Source of the DNA: Alphaproteobacteria bacterium
GTDB taxonomy: Bacteria; Pseudomonadota; Alphaproteobacteria; Micropepsales; Micropepsaceae
Length of the DNA: 51,128 bases
Direction: 5' to 3'
Assembly (NCBI GenBank): GCA_019247845.1
Contig: JAFBAL010000004.1
Location: forward strand, 1-51,128
Part shown: piece by piece, positions 45,870 through 51,128 of the stretch
How the letters are laid out: each line of letters opens with the position of its first letter
Numbering within the stretch: the stretch's first letter is position 1
The notes under the pieces: model-generated
What the model saw: the letters and a program-made list of their open reading frames with translations, nothing else
Database searches by the model: none
What the model was told of the DNA's origin: nothing
Made by a program: the position numbers and the translations under genes

Positions 45870-47255
45870 CTACTGTTTGGTCTCGACGTCGATGGTCACG
45901 TTGACCGTGCCGGTGGCGCTCTGGCCGAAGGCGCTGGTGATCGTGTAGGTGAAGGAGTCGGTGTCCTCCTTCTGCCCGTAGACCTTGCTGCCGTAGACAT
46001 AGGTAATGGTGCCGTCGAGGTTGATGCGGGCCGAGCCCTTCGCGCCTTGCGTCACTGCGGTCACGCCCAGCGCGCTGCCGCAGGGGTCGCTGTTGTTGCT
46101 GCGCGCATCGGTCGATCCCTGCGGAATGACATAATTGCCGCCGCCGACGACGATCTGGGCGAAGGCCAGGATCGATTCCGCGACTGCAGTCGGTGGTGCG
46201 GTGCCGACGCACATGTGATCGGTCGCCGTCGCATCGAGCCCGTGGCCGTTCGAGACGGTGTATGTGAAGCTGTCGGCGCCGTTATACGTGGACGTCGGAG
46301 GTGTGTAGGTCAGCTGCTTGCCGTCCAAATCGATCGACACCGAGCCGCCATGCGCCGTCCCGCCCACCGCGGTCACCTGCAGCGGGAAGTGGTTGGGCTC
46401 CAGGTCGTTCTGCCGCGGATCGAACGACGTCGGCGTGTTGAGCGCAACCGGCTGATAATCGTCCACCGCCGTCGGCGGGGTGCCGACGAAAACCGAGACC
46501 GCCGCCGTCGCGTTGTGCTGATGGCCGTCGGTGATCGTGTAGGTGAAGGTGTCCTGGCCTTCGTAGTCGGTGGCAGGCGTGTAGTTCACTTTGTTGCCGT
46601 TGACCGCCGCCGTCCCGCCGCCCGCGGTCGGGCTCGTGACCGAAGCGAGCGATATCGTGTAGCCGGGTGGATTCGGTTCGGAATCGTTGGCCATCACGTC
46701 GAGCGCATTGGCGCCGGTAAGCGCTACGTTGAGCGGGGTCTTGTAGCTGTCGTCGACCGCGATCGGTGGTGTGCCGTCGGACACGGCCGCGTAAACAGTC
46801 GCCGAAGCCGTGTGGCCGTGACCGTCCGAGATCGTGTAGGTGAACGTGTCAAGTCCGCGGAAGGGCGGGTTGATGACGGGCGGCGTATAGGTCACATCTT
46901 TGCCGGCGCTCAGCGTCGTCGTGCCGCCCTGCGTCGTGGCGCCGAGGGCGGTGATTATGAGTTCGCCGTTGCCGTCGGGATCGAAATCGTTGTCGAGCGG
47001 ATGGAAGACGGGCGTCTGCGTGTTGGTGACGGCGTCGACGTAATCGTTGTTGGCCTGCGGCGGCCGGTTGCTGCCCGTCTGCGTGACGACGGCGGTGCGG
47101 TTGCCGGCCGCGTCGTAAGTATAGGTGACCTGCAAGCCGTTGTCGTAGGTGACGGTCCAGACGCGGCCGAGGTTGTCGTAGACATAGGTCGTGGACGCCA
47201 GCGCGGGCAGAACAGGCAGGATCGCCAAAGCGCCGATCAGCCACTTCGCCCGCAT
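45870..47255 (-). CDS. Exported YD-repeat and cadherin-like (tandem-95) repeat protein
   Basis: A 461-residue protein with a signal peptide (WLIGALAILPVLPALAST) directly followed by an RHS/YD repeat pair (YVYDNLGRVWTVTYDN, then YTYDAAGNRTAV). The rest is four cadherin-like tandem-95 domains of about 90-100 residues, each starting near PPxAxDDY and ending in xDTFTYTISDGHGH- or DSFTYTV-like strands. The fourth domain has more insertions and two Cys. A GGAGGGG site precedes the ATG at 47255. Such domains mediate adhesion or hold toxins. YD repeats at the front of so short a protein look like the tail of an RHS protein joined to adhesive domains. Confidence 0.8.
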   Translation of the reverse strand: MRAKWLIGALAILPVLPALASTTYVYDNLGRVWTVTYDNGLQVTYTYDAAGNRTAVVTQTGSNRPPQANNDYVDAVTNTQTPVFHPLDNDFDPDGNGELIITALGATTQGGTTTLSAGKDVTYTPPVINPPFRGLDTFTYTISDGHGHTASATVYAAVSDGTPPIAVDDSYKTPLNVALTGANALDVMANDSEPNPPGYTISLASVTSPTAGGGTAAVNGNKVNYTPATDYEGQDTFTYTITDGHQHNATAAVSVFVGTPPTAVDDYQPVALNTPTSFDPRQNDLEPNHFPLQVTAVGGTAHGGSVSIDLDGKQLTYTPPTSTYNGADSFTYTVSNGHGLDATATDHMCVGTAPPTAVAESILAFAQIVVGGGNYVIPQGSTDARSNNSDPCGSALGVTAVTQGAKGSARINLDGTITYVYGSKVYGQKEDTDSFTYTITSAFGQSATGTVNVTIDVETKQ

Positions 47256-47419
47256 GAGCCCCTCCGCCACGACGGCCAATATTAGAACAACCGCGATGCC
47301 GCGACAATCGAGGTGCGGTATTGCGGCGCCTCGCCTGGATGCGCCGGGTGTTCGGCAAACCGATGGCAAGAGAATCGCGAATCGAAAAATATATTTCGCG
47401 CCGCCACCATTGCGACTCG

Positions 47420-47448
47420 TTGACCTGTGTCGGGGGCGACCTTAGCGT
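47420..47448 (+). promoter_or_regulatory. Candidate promoter for the giant RHS gene
   Basis: TTGACC (47420-47425) and TAGCGT (47443-47448) stand 17 bases apart, 51 bases before the ATG at 47499, in the 243-base divergent gap between the two exported-protein genes. The -35 box is a good match, the -10 box poor. The same gap holds an AT-rich stretch near 47375-47400 that could serve the opposite gene. Confidence 0.4.
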
Positions 47449-47498
47449 TGAGCGTCGCTGCTCTGTTTTGCCGGAGCAGCCGCTGAGAGGGGCGCGCG

Positions 47499-50400
47499 AT
47501 GCTGTGCGCAGTGCTGTGCGGGGCACGGAAATCGGCGATCGTTGGGGCGGTCGCGGCTGCTTTCTGCGCGTCGGCCGCGTGCGCCGATATCGGTCCCGTT
47601 CCTCCTATCCCGGTGACCTTGCCCGCGATGCAGATCGGCACGGCGCCGCTGATCGGCGTCAATTCCGCCGATACGTTCTTCAGCACCAAACGAGTCGTCA
47701 ACGCGACCAAGCTCGCCCAGCTCGAAGGCAAGCCGGTGGGCACCGATCTTCCCACACCGCCCGAGATCGTGGAGCTGGCGCGCGCGCTCAAGAACAATCC
47801 CGATCTGATCTATGAATACGTCCGCAACAACATCGACGTCGTGTGGATGTACGGCCTGCACAAAGGCGCGCTCGGCACGCTGATCGACAAGTCCGGCACG
47901 CCGTTCGACCAGGCGGCGCTGATGGTGGCGCTGCTCAACCAGGCGGGCTACCAGGCGACGTATCAGATCGGATGGATACAGCTCAGCTCGGCGCAGTTCG
48001 CCGCCTGGACCGGCGTGAGCGACAAGAACGCCGCCTGCCAGATGCTGGCCAATGGCGGCATATCCGCCGTCTTCGACGGCACGGCCCAGAACGTCTTCTG
48101 CGGGACCGGAGCGGGGGGCAGCTTCGGCAACGTCAAGCTCAACCACATCTGGGTGAAGGTGACGATCCCGGGAAGCAGCTGCGCGAGCGCGTGCCTCTTC
48201 GATCCGTCCTACAAGAGCTACACCAAATGGACGGGCATCGACGTCAAGGCGGCCGCCGAGATCGGTTCAGGCGCGAGCTCGCCGCTGTCGATCGCGACGA
48301 CGGGCATGACGACCGGCACGCTGACCGGCGGGGTGCCGAGCAATTTGGGCTTCAACACCAACGGCTCGGGGGCGACCGCGGGGCTGTTCGACAAGCTCTC
48401 GACCTATTCCCAGAACGTTCTCGATTATCTGTATGCGAACCACCTCGAGACCGCGCATATGGAGGACGTGGCCGGCGGCGGCGTCATCACACCCTATGTC
48501 TCGCCGGCGGGCGGATTGCGCCAGACCTCGCTTCCCTACATGGGCCAGCAGACGGCCAACCTCGTCGCCGCGACCTGCGCGGTTCCGGCGACGTCGGTCT
48601 GCGTCGTGCCGGACGTCTACCGCACCACGCTACGGGTGCGCGGCTACATGTACGACTACGACTGCATCAGCCAATGCCCGAGCCCGAACGCCGCGTGGAA
48701 GAACATGTTCGACGCGCCGTTCTTCGCCGACGAGATCTACGGCCGCTCGGTGACGATGGACACCGATTACGGCTCCGGGAACTACTACAAGCCCTATCAG
48801 GGCGGGCCCAACCGCTTCACCAACCTGGTGACGCTGCATGTCGACGGCGTGCAGGTGCTGACGCCCTATTTCGAGCCCGCGGCCTATATGGGCAGCAACG
48901 GGCAGGGCTTCCCGATCGTCGCCTCGACGCGCGGGGCGCCGGCCTATGTCACGCTCGACGTCGACCATCCCTATGCGGCGACCGGCATCGCCGGCAACAC
49001 GACCAACAACGGCGGCTATATGCGCGAGGAGGTCACCAAGCCGGTGCGCCTCATCACCGGCCTCACCGTCGTCACGGGCTTCGGCGACGCCAGCCCGTCG
49101 CTGTTCAACAAGCTTTCGGAAGAGCGCGGCAGCGACAGCCCGATGCCTTACGAAACGTCGAGCTGCCCGGAAGAGGGCGACGGCGGCAAATGCGTCAGCT
49201 ACTACCCGGGCGGCACGGGCGATTTCGAGCGCCTCAAGCTGGCGACGAGCTGGATGGCGCAATACAGCCGAGCCGCGCGATTGCATGCCGCCATCGGGGG
49301 AATGACCTATCAGCTGCATCACGTGCTGGGTGTCGCCTATGGCGACGCGCTGCTTACGGTGGCCTATCAGCAGAATCCGCCCTACGGCTCGAATCCCGAC
49401 ACGCCGCAGGCCGACAATTTCAACCGCCTCGACATAGACTCGGGCGTGAGCATGCAGAGCCGCACCGCCGACGCCGCGAAGCGTCGCGCGGTGATCGCGG
49501 CTTTCGCGGCTTCGGCTTCGGCCCTCGAAGGCTCGGTCGCCTCCCAGCTCGACGACCTGCCCGACAACGCCTCGACGGCGGCGCGCTTCGAATGGGCCAA
49601 CACGCCCCAGGGTTTCGGTTATTGGGATTCGGGCAATGCCTATGAGGACCCGGCCGGCGTGCGCCGCGCCTTCGTGCAGTTCGACAGCGGCAACATCGGT
49701 ACCGATGGCGCCAATGCGGGCGCAGTGGCACTCGTCGAGAACCATACGCCGGACTGGTACGGCGTCGCGGGCCATTGCGGCACGCTCGATTGCGGCAATT
49801 CCTCTCCGGGCGGACAGCCGACGATCAGCCAGTTCGAGGCCGGCGGCTGGCAGGGCGCCTATAAGTCGGACATCCTGGCCTATGTCGGCAACGGCTATTC
49901 GGTCGTCACCTCGCAGGAGGCGTTCCTGGGCCCGGGCCAGCGCGCCAGCGGCGACATCCAATGGGCGACGGGCAAGGACGGGAACGGCCACACGACCTAT
50001 GGCTATTACGCCCATGCGGTGACCAAGCAGCGCGGCCCGGCCTTCGTCGCCAACCTCTACGACGTGGCGACGGGGCTGGAGCCCGTGGCCATCGCGCATG
50101 CCGTCGTGGCCCTGGGCAGCTATTTCGAAAGCTCGGTCACGACCAAGGGCGGCGGCGGCGGCGCGCAGCCCAACCAATCGACGTCGTACAGCCCTGCGGA
50201 AGCGGGCGACATCCTGAAGTCGCATTTCGTGGACAAGTCGAACCTTTTGGGCGTGAACCTGTCGAACGGCTCGTTCGGCTATAGCGCGCCGGCGAAGATC
50301 GTGACCGGCAATGGTGGCTTTCCTTACGAGCTGTCGGCGGAGTTCCAGTGGAACCCGCAGGCGCCGCCGCCGCCGGGCCAGGCGCCGGTGACGCCGGTGG

Positions 50401-51128
50401 CGCCCAATCCGGGCTGGACGACGAGCTGGCAGAACCGGCTGGCCTTCGCCGGTAGCGGGCTGGAGGCGATGGGCCAGAGCGACGTGCGCGCCGCGGTGGG
50501 CACCTTGGCCGCCTTCGCCGCGGAGCAGGACGTCTATGCGCAGACGCCGTCGATGGCGCGCGAGGTGACCGGCGTGCTGACGCAATCGTGGTGGGTGCGC
50601 CAGATGTGGTCGAACACGATCACCGTGGCGCTGGGCACGCAGTCGCGCCAGTTCTTGGGCTTGCCGCAAGGCGTGAGCCTGCCGACGGGGGAGGCGTGGT
50701 TCCTGCCGGGTCCCACTTATGCGACGTTGAGCGTCACGGGCGCGCGCACGGCCTATGAGCAGAAGTGCACCGAGACCTTGCTGCCGCGGACGCCGTATGC
50801 GGCGTCGCGGGGCTGGGACTACAGCGGTGTGAGCGCGGTGGACGTGACGAACGCGGGCGGGGACGTGCAGCACTTCGTGCCGTGGTCGAACAAATACATC
50901 ACGGTGGGCGGCAAGCATTGCGGGTATGCGCAAGGCTTCCGGCTGGCGAGCTGGACGTTCCCGAAGGGCGGCAGCGACGCGGAGAAGCTTCAGGTGACGC
51001 TGACTTACGGCAATGCCTACGATCCCGAGGACACGGCGGGGCACGGGTTCGAGCGGCTGCTGAGCGTGCAGAACTCGATCGGGCGGCAGATCGACTTCAC
51101 GCTGGACGGCTATGCGATCACCGGCTTC
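47499..51128 (+). CDS. Giant exported transglutaminase-fold / RHS protein, 3' partial
   Basis: The frame is open from the ATG at 47499 to the window end (1210 codons, no stop), so the gene continues beyond it. A GAGAGGGG-type site precedes the start. Domains in order: signal peptide (IVGAVAAAFCASAACA), a transglutaminase-like fold at about residues 85-240, a long Gly/Tyr/Ala-rich region, and from about residue 930 a beta-rich part ending in LLSVQNSIGRQIDFTLDGY, the style of an RHS/YD-repeat start. The fold keeps His216 (NHIWVKV) and Asp235 (FDPSYK), but the nucleophile position in SGTPFDQAAL is Pro135 instead of Cys. About 18 Cys occur in spaced pairs (SSCASAC, YDCISQC, GHCGTLDC), suggesting disulphides outside the cytoplasm. 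Confidence 0.82.
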   Translation, partial: MLCAVLCGARKSAIVGAVAAAFCASAACADIGPVPPIPVTLPAMQIGTAPLIGVNSADTFFSTKRVVNATKLAQLEGKPVGTDLPTPPEIVELARALKNNPDLIYEYVRNNIDVVWMYGLHKGALGTLIDKSGTPFDQAALMVALLNQAGYQATYQIGWIQLSSAQFAAWTGVSDKNAACQMLANGGISAVFDGTAQNVFCGTGAGGSFGNVKLNHIWVKVTIPGSSCASACLFDPSYKSYTKWTGIDVKAAAEIGSGASSPLSIATTGMTTGTLTGGVPSNLGFNTNGSGATAGLFDKLSTYSQNVLDYLYANHLETAHMEDVAGGGVITPYVSPAGGLRQTSLPYMGQQTANLVAATCAVPATSVCVVPDVYRTTLRVRGYMYDYDCISQCPSPNAAWKNMFDAPFFADEIYGRSVTMDTDYGSGNYYKPYQGGPNRFTNLVTLHVDGVQVLTPYFEPAAYMGSNGQGFPIVASTRGAPAYVTLDVDHPYAATGIAGNTTNNGGYMREEVTKPVRLITGLTVVTGFGDASPSLFNKLSEERGSDSPMPYETSSCPEEGDGGKCVSYYPGGTGDFERLKLATSWMAQYSRAARLHAAIGGMTYQLHHVLGVAYGDALLTVAYQQNPPYGSNPDTPQADNFNRLDIDSGVSMQSRTADAAKRRAVIAAFAASASALEGSVASQLDDLPDNASTAARFEWANTPQGFGYWDSGNAYEDPAGVRRAFVQFDSGNIGTDGANAGAVALVENHTPDWYGVAGHCGTLDCGNSSPGGQPTISQFEAGGWQGAYKSDILAYVGNGYSVVTSQEAFLGPGQRASGDIQWATGKDGNGHTTYGYYAHAVTKQRGPAFVANLYDVATGLEPVAIAHAVVALGSYFESSVTTKGGGGGAQPNQSTSYSPAEAGDILKSHFVDKSNLLGVNLSNGSFGYSAPAKIVTGNGGFPYELSAEFQWNPQAPPPPGQAPVTPVAPNPGWTTSWQNRLAFAGSGLEAMGQSDVRAAVGTLAAFAAEQDVYAQTPSMAREVTGVLTQSWWVRQMWSNTITVALGTQSRQFLGLPQGVSLPTGEAWFLPGPTYATLSVTGARTAYEQKCTETLLPRTPYAASRGWDYSGVSAVDVTNAGGDVQHFVPWSNKYITVGGKHCGYAQGFRLASWTFPKGGSDAEKLQVTLTYGNAYDPEDTAGHGFERLLSVQNSIGRQIDFTLDGYAITGF

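Noticed and set aside
47843..49645. A 600-codon plus-strand frame inside the giant gene.
   Set aside because: It is the shifted frame of the real gene, Arg/Gln-rich without motifs; the real frame is open from 47499 to the edge.
48630..51044. An 804-codon minus-strand frame opposite the giant exported protein.
   Set aside because: Its composition is the mirrored shadow type (Arg, Ala, His runs) with no domain, whereas the plus-strand frame has a signal peptide and fold motifs.

Overview
The window is GC-rich (mid-60s percent by eye) chromosomal DNA of an alphaproteobacterium. Three things support this. The divergent recG / sdhE-mfd arrangement is typical of the class. The tRNA-His gene lacks G-1 and carries U72 and A73, a known alphaproteobacterial peculiarity. 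An Rrf2 regulator carries an IscR/RirA-type cysteine set. No genus can be named from sequence alone; the rest of the gene content fits a free-living heterotroph.

Layout. 1-3.4 kb: the 3' end of an HMG-CoA-synthase-like/OB-fold gene, two small coupled genes, an amidohydrolase and a sarcosine/N-methyltryptophan-type oxidase. 3.5-12.2 kb: surface-polysaccharide genes (Wzi-like outer-membrane protein, a WbpA-type dehydrogenase, ManC, GalE, UDP-glucose dehydrogenase), interrupted by a thiolase and by a toxin-antitoxin locus whose toxin gene is broken. 12.2-17.9 kb: an ABC-2-type exporter, then recG, an APH-like phosphotransferase and a DUF6285 gene on the other strand. 18.0-26.7 kb: sdhE-mfd, a membrane retropepsin, small membrane and exported proteins, a VOC protein and a DmdC-like acyl-CoA dehydrogenase. 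26.7-30.4 kb: a poorly conserved patch with a twice-frameshifted alpha/beta-hydrolase remnant, an orphan terminator, a CPBP protease, a hairpin-rich intergenic repeat and a two-lobed aspartic protease with a PDZ domain. 30.5-34.5 kb: a BtuFCD-type importer coupled to PPK2, and an Rrf2 regulator. 34.8-45.7 kb: tRNA-Arg(CCU), then a peptide importer (two tandem binding proteins, fused DppD/F ATPase, two permeases), a PotD-like binding protein and an AsmA protein. 45.8-51.1 kb: tRNA-His, then two divergent exported proteins. One is a short YD-repeat plus cadherin-like protein. The other is a giant transglutaminase-fold/RHS protein that runs off the window end.

The most unusual region is the last 5.3 kb, immediately 3' of tRNA-His. 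The giant protein keeps the His and Asp of the transglutaminase triad but has Pro where the nucleophilic Cys should be, is rich in spaced cysteines, and begins what looks like an RHS shell at the window edge. Its divergent neighbour begins with RHS-type YD repeats joined to cadherin-like domains. Second in interest is the Phd-type antitoxin retained next to a toxin gene disabled by one stop and one frameshift.
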